A program made the translations under genes and the position numbers. 64,000 nt of DNA, taken from an uncultured Tenacibaculum sp. (GTDB lineage: Bacteria > Bacteroidota > Bacteroidia > Flavobacteriales > Flavobacteriaceae). The notes under the pieces were generated by a model that did no database searches, was not told where the DNA came from, and saw only the letters and a program-made list of their open reading frames with translations. Numbering within the stretch: the stretch's first letter is position 1; each line of letters starts with the position of its first letter. Shown here piece by piece: positions 35,110-43,782 of this stretch. The stretch lies in assembly GCA_947497895.1 (NCBI GenBank), contig CANMIL010000002.1, forward strand, positions 558,001-622,000, in the 5' to 3' direction.

Positions 35110-36315
35110 TTACACTAGTTCTGATGTTAATTTACATACTTCTTTAATTCTTTTGATTGCTTCTCTTAATTGCAATTCAGAAGCTGCATAAGACATTCTG
35201 ATACAATTTGGAGCACCAAAAGCATCTCCTGTTACGGTAGCAACATTAGCCTCTTCTAATAAAAACATTGAGAAATCATTTGCATTATTGATTTCTTTTC
35301 CTTTCAATGTTTTGCCAAAGAAAGCTGAAATATCTGGGAATACATAAAAAGCACCCTCTGGAACGTTTAATTTAAAACCTTCGATTTCGCCTAATAATTG
35401 CAGTACTAAATCTCTTCTATTCTTAAATTCATCAACCATATATTTGATTTCTGAAGGATCGGCCGAAACAGCTGTTATTGCAGCCCTTTGAGCAATACAA
35501 TTAGTTCCAGAAGTAATTTGACCTTGCATTTTGGTACAAGCCTTAGCAATCCATTCAGGAGCTCCAATATATCCGATTCTCCATCCCGTCATAGCAAATG
35601 CTTTAGCTAAACCATTTACTGTAATAGTTCTATCAAACATACTTTCAATGGCAGCAAAACTGAATAATTTACTTCCATAGTTAATGTGCTCGTAAATCTC
35701 GTCCGAAAGGATATAAATTTGTGGGTGTTTTTCTAAAACTGCAGCTAAAGCTCTGTATTCTTCTTCACTATAAATAGAACCACTTGGGTTATTTGGTGAG
35801 TTGAAGAAAATCATTTTTGTTTTTGGAGTAATTACGGCCTCTAATTGCTCAGGAGTAATTTTAAAGTCGTTGTCGATACTTGAAGGAATTTCAACAAACT
35901 TAGCTTCACAAAGCGTTGCGATTGCTGAGTAACTAACCCAATAAGGTGCAGGTAAAATAACTTCATCTCCAGGGTTTAATAAAACCTGAGCTATATTCGC
36001 AATAGATTGCTTTGCTCCTGTTGAAACTACAATTTGACTTGGCGTGTACTCTAAATTATTATCACGCTTAAATTTTGCACAAATAGCATCTTTAAGCTCG
36101 GCATAACCGTCAACTGGAGTATAAGAGTTATAATCTTGGTTAATGGCCTCAATTGCGGCATTTTTAATGAAATCAGGAGTGTTAAAATCTGGTTCTCCTA
36201 AACTTAAACTAATAATGTCTTTACCTGCATTTTTTAGCTCTCTAGCTTTTGCAGCCATGGCTAAAGTTTGTGAAACAGGTAAGCTTTTAATTCTGTTTGA
36301 TAGTTCGTTTGACAT
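35110..36315 (-). CDS. Pyridoxal phosphate-dependent aspartate aminotransferase
   Basis: A 401-residue class I/II aminotransferase of the aspartate type (subgroup Ib). Features: SLSLGEPDFNTPDFI near the N-terminus, the Asp-Tyr and PLP contacts (ILSDEIYEHINY), the Schiff-base Lys in NGLAKAFAMTGWRIGY, and the final Arg region (GAPNCIRMSYAAS). It converts aspartate and 2-oxoglutarate to oxaloacetate and glutamate, or an aromatic substrate of similar type. It lies 22 bases after the desaturase gene on the same strand and may be co-transcribed. The usual family residue before the Lys is Ser (SKAF); here it is Ala. Confidence 0.95.
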   Translation of the reverse strand: MSNELSNRIKSLPVSQTLAMAAKARELKNAGKDIISLSLGEPDFNTPDFIKNAAIEAINQDYNSYTPVDGYAELKDAICAKFKRDNNLEYTPSQIVVSTGAKQSIANIAQVLLNPGDEVILPAPYWVSYSAIATLCEAKFVEIPSSIDNDFKITPEQLEAVITPKTKMIFFNSPNNPSGSIYSEEEYRALAAVLEKHPQIYILSDEIYEHINYGSKLFSFAAIESMFDRTITVNGLAKAFAMTGWRIGYIGAPEWIAKACTKMQGQITSGTNCIAQRAAITAVSADPSEIKYMVDEFKNRRDLVLQLLGEIEGFKLNVPEGAFYVFPDISAFFGKTLKGKEINNANDFSMFLLEEANVATVTGDAFGAPNCIRMSYAASELQLREAIKRIKEVCKLTSELV

Positions 36316-36337
36316 TGTATAAATTGTGTTGTTGATT

Positions 36338-37429
36338 CTATGCTAGCTGCGGTTTTTTCCCTAATTCAGCTAAATGTTTAAAATGTTCAATAATTGCTTT
36401 TCTCGTAGTCTTGTATTCATTATACGGAAGGTTAAACTCAATTGCAGTTTCTTTTACAATTTTAGCTAACTTATTATAATGAATATGAGAAATGTTAGGG
36501 AAAATATGATGTTCAACTTGGTGATTTAATCCTCCTGTATAAAAATTGATTAACCAATTCTTAGGAGCAAAATTTGAAGTTGTGTATAATTGATGAATGG
36601 CCCATGTGTTTTTCATGTTTCCATTTTCATCAGGTAAAGGCATTTCTGTTTTAGGTACAACGTGTGCTAATTGAAATATAACACTCAATATAATTCCAGC
36701 TGTATAGTGCATTACAAAGAAACCTATTAAAACTTTCCACCAAGCAATATTCAATACAATAATAGGAAGCACAACCCATAAAGAGTAATAGGCTAGTTTT
36801 GAAATAACCAATTTAGTCCATTCTGTTGCTGGATTTGGGAATTTACCATATGATAACTTTCTTTTCAGGTAACTTCTCATTTGTTTAAAATCAGTGGTTA
36901 TAGCCCAGTTAATGGTTAATAAACCATATAAGAAAAAAGAATAATATTTTTGGAATTTATGAATCCATAGCCAGTTTGAATGTTCTGAAAAACGAATAAT
37001 TCTTCCTGCATCAATATCTTCATCGTGATCTTTGATATTTGTGTATGTATGGTGAAGTACATTATGTTGAACTTTCCAGTTGTAAACATTTCCAGCCAAA
37101 ATATAAATACTACTACCCATTATTTTATTTACCCACTTATTACTTGAAAAAGATTCGTGGTTCGCATCGTGCATAACATTCATTCCTACACCTGCCATTC
37201 CAATTCCCATAACAACAGTTAAAATTAACTTAATCCATTGAGACATATCAACTGTTAAAATTAAAATAAAGGGGATAATGAATATGGCAAACATAATAAC
37301 AGCTTTGCTGTAAAGTTTCCAATTACCTGTACGTTTAATATTATTTTCCTTAAAGTAATTGTTCACTCGCTTATTTAAAGTTCTAAAGAACTTTTGTTTG
37401 TCAATCCGTGAGAAGTTTATTGTCTTCAT
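36338..37429 (-). CDS. Membrane fatty acid desaturase
   Basis: A 363-residue membrane protein with the three histidine clusters of di-iron desaturases: HDANHES, HNVLHHT and HQVEHHIFP. About four to five membrane helices separate them (about 48-65, 68-90, 155-170, 205-250). The HxxxH/HxxHH/QxxHH pattern with QVEHH fits front-end or delta-6-type acyl-lipid desaturases; regiospecificity cannot be assigned from sequence alone. It probably adjusts membrane fluidity. A promoter box lies upstream at 37450-37457. Confidence 0.92.
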   Translation of the reverse strand: MKTINFSRIDKQKFFRTLNKRVNNYFKENNIKRTGNWKLYSKAVIMFAIFIIPFILILTVDMSQWIKLILTVVMGIGMAGVGMNVMHDANHESFSSNKWVNKIMGSSIYILAGNVYNWKVQHNVLHHTYTNIKDHDEDIDAGRIIRFSEHSNWLWIHKFQKYYSFFLYGLLTINWAITTDFKQMRSYLKRKLSYGKFPNPATEWTKLVISKLAYYSLWVVLPIIVLNIAWWKVLIGFFVMHYTAGIILSVIFQLAHVVPKTEMPLPDENGNMKNTWAIHQLYTTSNFAPKNWLINFYTGGLNHQVEHHIFPNISHIHYNKLAKIVKETAIEFNLPYNEYKTTRKAIIEHFKHLAELGKKPQLA

Positions 37430-37449
37430 TTGTTGTTTGTTAAGAAAAG

Positions 37450-37457
37450 CAAAAATA
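37450..37457 (-). promoter_or_regulatory. Desaturase -7 promoter box (TATTTTTG)
   Basis: A minus-strand TAnnTTTG match 20 bases before the desaturase ATG at 37429. Confidence 0.55.
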
Positions 37458-37548
37458 AATGTTTTTGCGTGACTGTTACTGTATAAAACGACTTTTTAAC
37501 TAGAATAATATCTTTTGCGTAAAAATTAACAATACCAATTTAGTTTTT

Positions 37549-37556
37549 TATTTTTG
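37549..37556 (+). promoter_or_regulatory. rsmG: rsmG -7 promoter box (TATTTTTG)
   Basis: A plus-strand TAnnTTTG match 17 bases before the rsmG ATG at 37574, divergent from the desaturase promoter. Confidence 0.55.
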
Positions 37557-37573
37557 CATGGAAAATAACATTC

Positions 37574-38203
37574 ATGGAAATCATCAAAAAATACTTTCCA
37601 AACCTATCAGAAGAACAAGAAAATAGGTTTGCAAAACTACAAGAGTTATATGAAGATTGGAACTTGAAAATCAATGTGGTTTCTCGTAAAGATATTGATG
37701 AACTATATCTGCGTCATGTATTGCATTCATTGGGAATAGCCAAAGTAATGCAATTTGAACCTGGAACAAAAGTTATGGATGTAGGTACTGGGGGAGGTTT
37801 TCCGGGAATTCCATTAGCTATTTTATTTCCTGAAACCAAGTTTCATTTAGTTGATTCAATAGGAAAAAAGATTAAAGTCGTGAATGAAGTGGTTGAAGGT
37901 TTAGGGTTAGAGAATGTTGAAACTACGCATGGAAGGGTTGAAGAGGTTAAGGATACTTATGATTTTATTGTGAGTAGAGCCGTGGCACAGATGGAAACAT
38001 TTCATAGATGGGTAAAAGGAAAGGTTCAGAAAAAACAAAACCATGAGTTAAAGAATGGGATTTTGTACTTAAAAGGTGGCGATCTAACCGAGGAATTGGC
38101 TAAATTCCCAAAAGCTACTATCTATGATTTACCAAGTTATTTCGATGAAGAATTTTTTGAAACGAAAAAGGTAGTTCATTTACCAATAAAATATAAAGGA
38201 TAA
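37574..38203 (+). CDS. rsmG: 16S rRNA (guanine-N7)-methyltransferase RsmG
   Basis: A 209-residue SAM-dependent methyltransferase. Family features: NVVSRKDIDELYLRHVLHSL before the SAM motif VMDVGTGGGFPGIPLAI, then FHLVDSIGKKIKVV and the catalytic-loop region VSRAVAQMETFHRW. It methylates N7 of G527 (E. coli numbering) in 16S rRNA; loss gives low-level streptomycin resistance in other bacteria. The stop codon is followed without a gap by a palindromic terminator. Confidence 0.96.
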   Translation: MEIIKKYFPNLSEEQENRFAKLQELYEDWNLKINVVSRKDIDELYLRHVLHSLGIAKVMQFEPGTKVMDVGTGGGFPGIPLAILFPETKFHLVDSIGKKIKVVNEVVEGLGLENVETTHGRVEEVKDTYDFIVSRAVAQMETFHRWVKGKVQKKQNHELKNGILYLKGGDLTEELAKFPKATIYDLPSYFDEEFFETKKVVHLPIKYKG

Positions 38204-38232
38204 AAAAAGCGAGCATTAATGCTCGCTTTTTT
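38203..38232. terminator. Bidirectional terminator after rsmG (30-base perfect palindrome)
   Basis: A-tract, GCGAGCATT and complement with T-run, centred on 38217/38218. The first base of the palindrome is the last base of the rsmG stop. Faces the convergent DUF6029 gene. Confidence 0.9.
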
Positions 38233-38240
38233 ATTCTCTA

Positions 38241-38331
38241 GAGGGTAAATACCCTGAGGCTTGCCTCGTTAGTAAATGTTTAGAGTTTGAAAATGTATTC
38301 TTTTAAAATGCTCCGATGGCTTGCCTCGGAG
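38241..38331. repeat. Two hairpin-forming copies of GGCTTGCCTCG, 60 bases apart
   Basis: The 11-mer GGCTTGCCTCG occurs at 38258-38268 and 38318-38328. Each copy is the core of a short hairpin (GAGGC-TT-GCCTC and CTCCGA-TGGC-TT-GCC-TCGGAG). They lie in the non-coding gap between the rsmG terminator and the 3' end of the DUF6029 gene. This resembles a REP-like or small mobile repeat unit; copy number elsewhere is unknown. Confidence 0.6.
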
Positions 38332-38342
38332 AAATTTACTTT

Positions 38343-39995
38343 TTAAAAACTCATACTTATGTTAGCTGTGAGTCCAGTACTTTCTGGTACATTTCTACAT
38401 ACTCCTCCAACACAAATAAGTCCACCACGTTGTCTACCATAATTCAAGCTAAAACGATATGATTTGTAGGTGTAATTACCTCCAAAATTGTAATAGTGAA
38501 TTTTTTCATTGGGATCATCACTTCCGTAATTATATATATCATTTAGGTAAAAGGCTAAACGAGAAGAAAGATTGTATTCTATGGTCCCACCAACCCAATT
38601 CTTCCTGTCGTCTTCAGTCCATAAATGTTGAGCTTCAAATCGTAGAGATTTTCCACCGCCCATTTTATATGTTGTTTCTCCGACTAAGATGTTGGCATTA
38701 ACATCGCCTGCGGTTTCTTCAATATAACGTTTATTGTAATACTGATTTACAAAATAGAAGATATTACTCCATTGTTTAGACCACTTTTTACGAATCTCTA
38801 AACTAAAATCAGAAAAGTATTTTTCTCCAAAACCAAAGGTAGACGTATTATAGGTAAATCTCGAAGAATTACTTAAATCAGCTTCACCTTTAAGTCCTGC
38901 CCAATAAGAAGCATTAACTGCAATCTTAGTTCCATATTTACCTCCTAAGGCCGATCCTTTCTTAAACTTGTAAAAGAAGTCTACCTGACCTCCAATTTCA
39001 CCAAATTTAGGAATAGGACTAAAAGCTCCTTGTGCTTGTGCTTGATAAACGTACATGTTTGTAAGTAAATAATCATGTTGCTTTGTTAATCCAGGTAAGT
39101 AGTTTATGATATACTGATTGAATACATTTCCAGTGGCTTCTCTATCCGAATAAAAGCCCATGTTTTCTAATCTTCTTAGCGTTACATCAACACCAAGACC
39201 TTTTTGAGTGTATCCGAAGTTTAAGAAAAACGCATTCCCTTTTTCGGCTCCTCTAGGTTGATTCATCACATAAATAGCATCTTCGTTTTTAGTTAAGAAT
39301 TCAACTCCCGAATAAAAATTACCCGAAGAGAAATCAATTCTACCTCCGAAAATATTAGTCATTTCGGGCAGTTCAAAACTAGCTACTGCTGTTTTATCAT
39401 TTCTGCCAACATAACTTAATCCAAATGATAAATATGAGTTATCGAGATTCAGAAGATCGGATAAACCAATATTAGAGTCGAATCCGAAAATATCGGCTTT
39501 GGAATGCTCGAAACCTGCTCTCTGTTTACCATAAATAGCTTTTAATTCAATAAAATCAGTAGGGTAGTATTTTATTCTAGCCCCTCGTAATGCGTTGTTG
39601 ATTCCTAATTGACGGTCTTCCCATGACCTTAAAGATAAACCGTTTCCGAATTGCTCATAAAAATGACCTAAGGTAACCTCAAATTTTTTGCTTTTATATC
39701 CAGCGTAGTATAAACCAAGGTTGGTTTTTTCAAATCCAGAGTAGTAATTCAATAATGCCATTGGTGAATAACTTTCAGCTTGAATTCCCGCATAGAAATC
39801 TTTATACTCGTATAAAACAGCTAAATAGTTGTTTGATCTAAATCTTTCAGGCTCTATAAATGGACCCGTTTTCGAATCATCGACATAATATTGCGAGTTC
39901 GACTCAAAACCTACCGATAGGTTATGATCGTCTTGTGCTTTTAGTATAAAGCTGAAAGAAAAACAGCCTAAAAGCGTTATGCATAGTTTTTTCAT
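38343..39995 (-). CDS. DUF6029 family outer-membrane protein
   Basis: A 550-residue exported protein: signal peptide MKKLCITLLGCFSFSFILKA, then repeated amphipathic beta strands rich in Tyr, Gly and Asn (LGLYYAGYKSKKFEVTLGHFYEQFG), ending in NISMSF with a terminal Phe typical of outer-membrane barrels. DUF6029 is a Bacteroidetes family without assigned function. It lies 22 bases after the TlpA-like gene on the same strand, so the two probably work together at the envelope, for instance in assembly or redox handling of an outer-membrane protein. Confidence 0.85.
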   Translation of the reverse strand: MKKLCITLLGCFSFSFILKAQDDHNLSVGFESNSQYYVDDSKTGPFIEPERFRSNNYLAVLYEYKDFYAGIQAESYSPMALLNYYSGFEKTNLGLYYAGYKSKKFEVTLGHFYEQFGNGLSLRSWEDRQLGINNALRGARIKYYPTDFIELKAIYGKQRAGFEHSKADIFGFDSNIGLSDLLNLDNSYLSFGLSYVGRNDKTAVASFELPEMTNIFGGRIDFSSGNFYSGVEFLTKNEDAIYVMNQPRGAEKGNAFFLNFGYTQKGLGVDVTLRRLENMGFYSDREATGNVFNQYIINYLPGLTKQHDYLLTNMYVYQAQAQGAFSPIPKFGEIGGQVDFFYKFKKGSALGGKYGTKIAVNASYWAGLKGEADLSNSSRFTYNTSTFGFGEKYFSDFSLEIRKKWSKQWSNIFYFVNQYYNKRYIEETAGDVNANILVGETTYKMGGGKSLRFEAQHLWTEDDRKNWVGGTIEYNLSSRLAFYLNDIYNYGSDDPNEKIHYYNFGGNYTYKSYRFSLNYGRQRGGLICVGGVCRNVPESTGLTANISMSF

Positions 39996-40017
39996 TAAGT
40001 AGTAAGTATCTTATTGG

Positions 40018-40497
40018 TTAGGAGTTTTCTTTTATTATTTCATAAAGTTCATCTTCGAAACCTGGAGAATAACCAGAGTGGCGATAAATGATTTTTCCTC
40101 CTTTTACAATAATAAGCTCAGGAATTGTATGAATATTCAAAGCTCTTTTTAACTCTTGATTTTTATCTAATAAAACTTTATAAGGCCAGCCTTTTCCATT
40201 GACCAGTGCCTTTACTCTTTTTTGAGATCTTGAATCATCTGTTGAAATAGCAATTAATTCAACATTTAATTCGTCTTGCCACTCTTCATATACTTCACTT
40301 ATCGTGTCAAGTTCATTTAAACAAGGAACACACCATGTAGCCCAAAAACTAACAATGGTTACTTTGTCATTGTCAATCTTATTTAAAATACCAACAGAGG
40401 TGTTATTTAGGTCGTAAACATTTTTGTTTGGAAGCTTTTTTTGACAAAAAGCATTAATGGTTGTTAGTAATAAACAACCAATGAAGAATGATCTCAT
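40018..40497 (-). CDS. TlpA-type thioredoxin-fold periplasmic protein
   Basis: About 159 residues: signal peptide MRSFFIGCLLLTTINAFC followed by a compact thioredoxin fold (about 25-155) with active site FWATWCVPCLNEL, Trp before CxxC and the cis-Pro region IHTIPELIIV. It reduces or protects periplasmic thiols. I chose the ATG at 40495-40497 because the signal peptide starts there; the longer frame from 40563 adds 22 residues with no signal character. Upstream partner of the DUF6029 gene. Confidence 0.9.
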   Translation of the reverse strand: MRSFFIGCLLLTTINAFCQKKLPNKNVYDLNNTSVGILNKIDNDKVTIVSFWATWCVPCLNELDTISEVYEEWQDELNVELIAISTDDSRSQKRVKALVNGKGWPYKVLLDKNQELKRALNIHTIPELIIVKGGKIIYRHSGYSPGFEDELYEIIKENS

Positions 40498-40654
40498 AGT
40501 TTCTATAGTTTTAATTGTTCTATTTAGTGTAACAATAATCTCAGGGTTTCCCCTAAGTTTCAATTTGTTTTTTTGCTATTTTTTTTAGGGTAAAGTTGTG
40601 TTATTTTGTTTTATTTTACTCAACTAATTAACTTAATTTAAAAAAAACAATAAT

Positions 40655-41731
40655 ATGATTAAAACTATTAAAAAAAGAAATTTAAGCCAGTTAATCTTAG
40701 TTTTTTTAACTGTGTTTTTTGTATCGTGTTCAGGATCAGATTCAGATAGTCCTGGTTCAGATGATGAAGTAGTTACTAGTGTTGAACTACGCATGGACAA
40801 AGATCAAGATCTTTTTTACATCGGGGAAGCAGTGGAATTTTCAGTTCTTGTAAACGGATTTACCATTGTTAATTCAGGTGCTGAGTACTACGTGAATAAC
40901 GAAAAAATTGATGGGTATAAGTTTACTCCAACTTCTGAAAAAGAGTATGTAATAAAAGCTAAATACAAAGGAGTTGAAAGTAGCAATAGAATTAATGCTT
41001 ATTCTGAAGAAAAAGGAGAGGTTTTCCAAAAGGTTGCTCTAATCGAAGATTATACAGGTAACTGGTGTGGTTGGTGTCCAAGAGTATCATATGCTATTGA
41101 AAAGGTTTATGAGCAAACTAGTAATGTGGTTACAGTAGCTGCGCATCTAGCGAATAATGACCCAATGGAAAATGATTATTCAAGAGCTTTAGCAAATGCA
41201 TTTAATGTTCAAGGTTTCCCTACTGCATATGTTGATAGAAAAGATACATGGACGTACCCTGAGCCTCAAAATATTACTCAGGTAACTAATTTGATAGAAA
41301 AGGGAGTCCCTTTTGGTGTTAAGTTAACTTCTGCAGTTACAGAAGCAGAAATGAAAGTGAATGTATCTGTAAAATTTGGAAATTCAGTTAGAAAGGATTT
41401 AAAAATTACCGTATTTGCTTTAGAAGATGGTATCGTTTTAAAACAAGCCAACTACACTGATTTTTATGGAGGAGTTGATGAAATCAATGATTTTGTTCAT
41501 GATCATGTTTTAAGACATTCTTTCACAAATGTTCTTGGAGATGCTATCGCAAGTACTGAAACTGTAAAAGGAAATACTTTTGAAAAAGAGTTTAAGGCTG
41601 ATATTCCTGCTTCTATCGCTGATAAAACTAAGTTAAGTTTTGTTGCTATTGTTTCTTATGCTGACAATAAGGAATCAGTAAATGCTAGAAGTGTGAAAGC
41701 TAACGAGACGAATGATTATCAAATAAGATAA
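40655..41731 (+). CDS. Omp28-type lipoprotein with thioredoxin-like CxxC (copy 1)
   Basis: A 358-residue lipoprotein: signal peptide ending in FFVSCSG (lipobox Cys25), an immunoglobulin-like beta region (about 35-125), then an Omp28 domain (about 125-358) with the thioredoxin-type motif EDYTGNWCGWCPRV. The same layout is repeated in the gene at 42615-43718, and the two flank the hemolysin III gene, so they are likely duplicates. Function unknown; the CxxC suggests a redox or isomerase role at the outer surface. A terminator follows, and its T-tract contains the promoter box of the next gene. Confidence 0.88.
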   Translation: MIKTIKKRNLSQLILVFLTVFFVSCSGSDSDSPGSDDEVVTSVELRMDKDQDLFYIGEAVEFSVLVNGFTIVNSGAEYYVNNEKIDGYKFTPTSEKEYVIKAKYKGVESSNRINAYSEEKGEVFQKVALIEDYTGNWCGWCPRVSYAIEKVYEQTSNVVTVAAHLANNDPMENDYSRALANAFNVQGFPTAYVDRKDTWTYPEPQNITQVTNLIEKGVPFGVKLTSAVTEAEMKVNVSVKFGNSVRKDLKITVFALEDGIVLKQANYTDFYGGVDEINDFVHDHVLRHSFTNVLGDAIASTETVKGNTFEKEFKADIPASIADKTKLSFVAIVSYADNKESVNARSVKANETNDYQIR

Positions 41732-41763
41732 TTCGTAGTCAAATTTACTTAAACAATGAGATA

Positions 41764-41800
41764 AGGTGCGCATACTACATAGGTAATGCGCACTTTTTTT
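41764..41800 (+). terminator. Terminator of the first Omp28-type gene
   Basis: An 8-bp GC-rich stem (GTGCGCAT / ATGCGCAC) with a 12-base loop followed by a long T-run. The T-run overlaps the promoter octamer at 41801-41808. Confidence 0.85.
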
Positions 41801-41808
41801 TATTTTTG
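41801..41808 (+). promoter_or_regulatory. -7 promoter box (TATTTTTG) inside the terminator T-tract
   Basis: A TAnnTTTG match ending four bases before the hemolysin III ATG at 41813. The message would be leaderless, and the promoter shares its sequence with the upstream terminator tail. Confidence 0.6.
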
Positions 41809-41812
41809 TTAG

Positions 41813-42439
41813 ATGGATTTTCAAACACCATTAGAAGAAAAATGGAATACAATTTCTCATGCAGCTGGAGCTGTTATGGGAGTTTTTGGGTTGGTCGGAT
41901 TGTTGGTTTATAATACAATCCAACCTTGGAGTATTTTTAGTATTGTAGTTTATGGAGTTTCTATAATTATACTTTTTAGTGCTTCGGCTTTGTATCACGC
42001 TATGAAAACTGAAGAGAAAAAAAGAAAATTCAGAATTGTTGACCACATAAGTATATACCTTCTTATTGCAGGAACCTACACTCCTGTAGTGCTTCTATTA
42101 TTGTCCGATAGTAAAGGCTGGCTATTGTTTAGTTTAGTTTGGGGAATAGCTCTAGTTGGAGCTATATTAAAGCTATTTTATACAGGTAAGTTTGGATTTT
42201 TATCGACACTACTGTATTTAGTTATGGGTTGGTTAATCGTGTTAGATTTTCAGGCATTAGAGTTGGCTATGGATCCTAGGGGAATTCAACTTTTATGGGC
42301 TGGTGGTGCTTTTTACACAATAGGTATTATTTTTTATGCGATTAAGAAAATCCCTTTTCACCATGTTATTTGGCACTTCCTTGTTTTAGGAGGTGCTATT
42401 TGCCATTACTTCATGATATTAAATTACGTTATTCAATAA
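41813..42439 (+). CDS. Hemolysin III / PAQR-type membrane protein
   Basis: A 208-residue membrane protein with seven predicted helices and PAQR/YqfA signatures: EEKWNTISHAAGAVMG at the start, a His in SALYHAMK, and HHVIWHFLVLGG near the end. Bacterial members are named hemolysin III but biochemical activity is mostly untested; eukaryotic relatives are receptors. Start ATG lies 5 bases after a promoter box, and it begins exactly like the family. It sits between two related Omp28-type lipoprotein genes. Confidence 0.9.
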   Translation: MDFQTPLEEKWNTISHAAGAVMGVFGLVGLLVYNTIQPWSIFSIVVYGVSIIILFSASALYHAMKTEEKKRKFRIVDHISIYLLIAGTYTPVVLLLLSDSKGWLLFSLVWGIALVGAILKLFYTGKFGFLSTLLYLVMGWLIVLDFQALELAMDPRGIQLLWAGGAFYTIGIIFYAIKKIPFHHVIWHFLVLGGAICHYFMILNYVIQ

Positions 42440-42579
42440 GCGTTTAGTATTCTGTTAAAGGAAGGAAATCATTTTTTCAAAATAGATTTATTAACTAAAA
42501 TTTTGAATAGATTCTAATTTTTGGCAATCTATTTGGAGTAATTTAAATATCCTTAACGACTTTGCTTTTAATTGAATTT

Positions 42580-42587
42580 TATGTTTG
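42580..42587 (+). promoter_or_regulatory. -7 promoter box (TATGTTTG) for the second Omp28-type gene
   Basis: A TAnnTTTG match 27 bases before the ATG at 42615. A TTTG occurs 15 bases upstream of it (42561-42564), somewhat closer than the usual -33 spacing. Confidence 0.5.
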
Positions 42588-42614
42588 TTTTTGATAAACC
42601 AAAAATAGATTAGT

Positions 42615-43718
42615 ATGAAATTCTTTGAAAAAAGTAGAGGTTTAGCAATTATTGCTATTATTGTTTTTATGTTTTCTTGTTCTAACGAAAACACTCAAAA
42701 AGATAAAGTTGAATTAAAGGTAATAAATTACAATTCTGGTACTATTGCGTTTGTAGGGGAAGAGGTAGTTCTAAATGTAAAAAAGAAAGAAAATATAAGT
42801 CCTCAAGGTAATTACCCGTATTATAAAGATCGAGATATTTCTCGGGAAGCTATTATTTATGTTAATAACCAAAGGATTGAAGGAAATACATTTGTTCCTG
42901 AAGATGTGAATGCTTACCATGTAAAAGCTGTATATGAAGGGCAGGAAAGTTCTGTTTTACAATTAACGGTTCAAAGGAGAGGGAATAGAACTTTTAAGAA
43001 AAATGTAGTTATTGAAGATTATACAGGAGACTGGTGCGGATTTTGTCCGCGAGTATCTCATGCAATAGAGTTGTTGAAGTCTAAAACGAATCAATTTATT
43101 CCTGTTGCTGTTCATACTAATGATATTATGACTAATTCATATGCTAATCAACTAACAAGGTATTTCGATATTACAGCATTTCCTTCAGCAATGATTGATA
43201 GGAAAGGGTTTTGGAGAGAAGCTGGTGATATTGATGAAGGAACTATGTTAGATAAAATAACCAATAGGGTAGAAGAAAAATCTTTTCTAGGACTTAAATT
43301 AACTTCAAGAATAGACCAGAATAATATTCTTTTAAATGTACAGGCAATGTTTGGGAATATGTACCCTAATAAAACGAAGTTAGTAGTTTTTGCAACGGAA
43401 GATGGTATTGTGCAAGATCAGGCAAATTATACTGAGTATTACCCTGATATTACTAATGATGGCGTTGCCAAAAATTTTGTTCATGACTATGTTTTGAGAT
43501 ATGCTCTGACTGATGTTAGGGGAGAAGAAATGAACAGTTCTCAATTTATAAGTAGTAATTTATATGAAAGAGATTTTCAAATAGCAGTTCCTTTAAATAT
43601 TAATAATATTTCCAAAATGAATTTTGTTGCAATGGTATTGGATTCAGAAACGAATGAAGTGTTGAATGCGAGGTTGGTGAAAGCTGATATGAGTAATGAA
43701 TTTGAATTTTTAAATTAA
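42615..43718 (+). CDS. Omp28-type lipoprotein with thioredoxin-like CxxC (copy 2)
   Basis: A 367-residue paralogue of the gene at 40655-41731. Signal peptide with lipobox VFMFSCSN, Ig-like beta region with the conserved strand EEVVLNVKKKE, then the Omp28 domain with EDYTGDWCGFCPRVSHAIE. The thioredoxin-like pair is WCGFC instead of WCGWC. The two copies share the domain order and many core residues but differ in loops, so the duplication is not recent. Function unknown. It has its own promoter and terminator. Confidence 0.87.
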   Translation: MKFFEKSRGLAIIAIIVFMFSCSNENTQKDKVELKVINYNSGTIAFVGEEVVLNVKKKENISPQGNYPYYKDRDISREAIIYVNNQRIEGNTFVPEDVNAYHVKAVYEGQESSVLQLTVQRRGNRTFKKNVVIEDYTGDWCGFCPRVSHAIELLKSKTNQFIPVAVHTNDIMTNSYANQLTRYFDITAFPSAMIDRKGFWREAGDIDEGTMLDKITNRVEEKSFLGLKLTSRIDQNNILLNVQAMFGNMYPNKTKLVVFATEDGIVQDQANYTEYYPDITNDGVAKNFVHDYVLRYALTDVRGEEMNSSQFISSNLYERDFQIAVPLNINNISKMNFVAMVLDSETNEVLNARLVKADMSNEFEFLN

Positions 43719-43732
43719 ATATTCATTACATA

Positions 43733-43764
43733 AAAAATGCTGCTCATTTTCGAGCAGCATTTTT
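43733..43764. terminator. Bidirectional terminator
   Basis: A 13-bp stem (AAAAATGCTGCTC with its complement) and six-base loop, ending in a T-run. It separates the second Omp28-type gene and convergent pruA. Confidence 0.9.
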
Positions 43765-43782
43765 ATCTATAAATTATATTTC

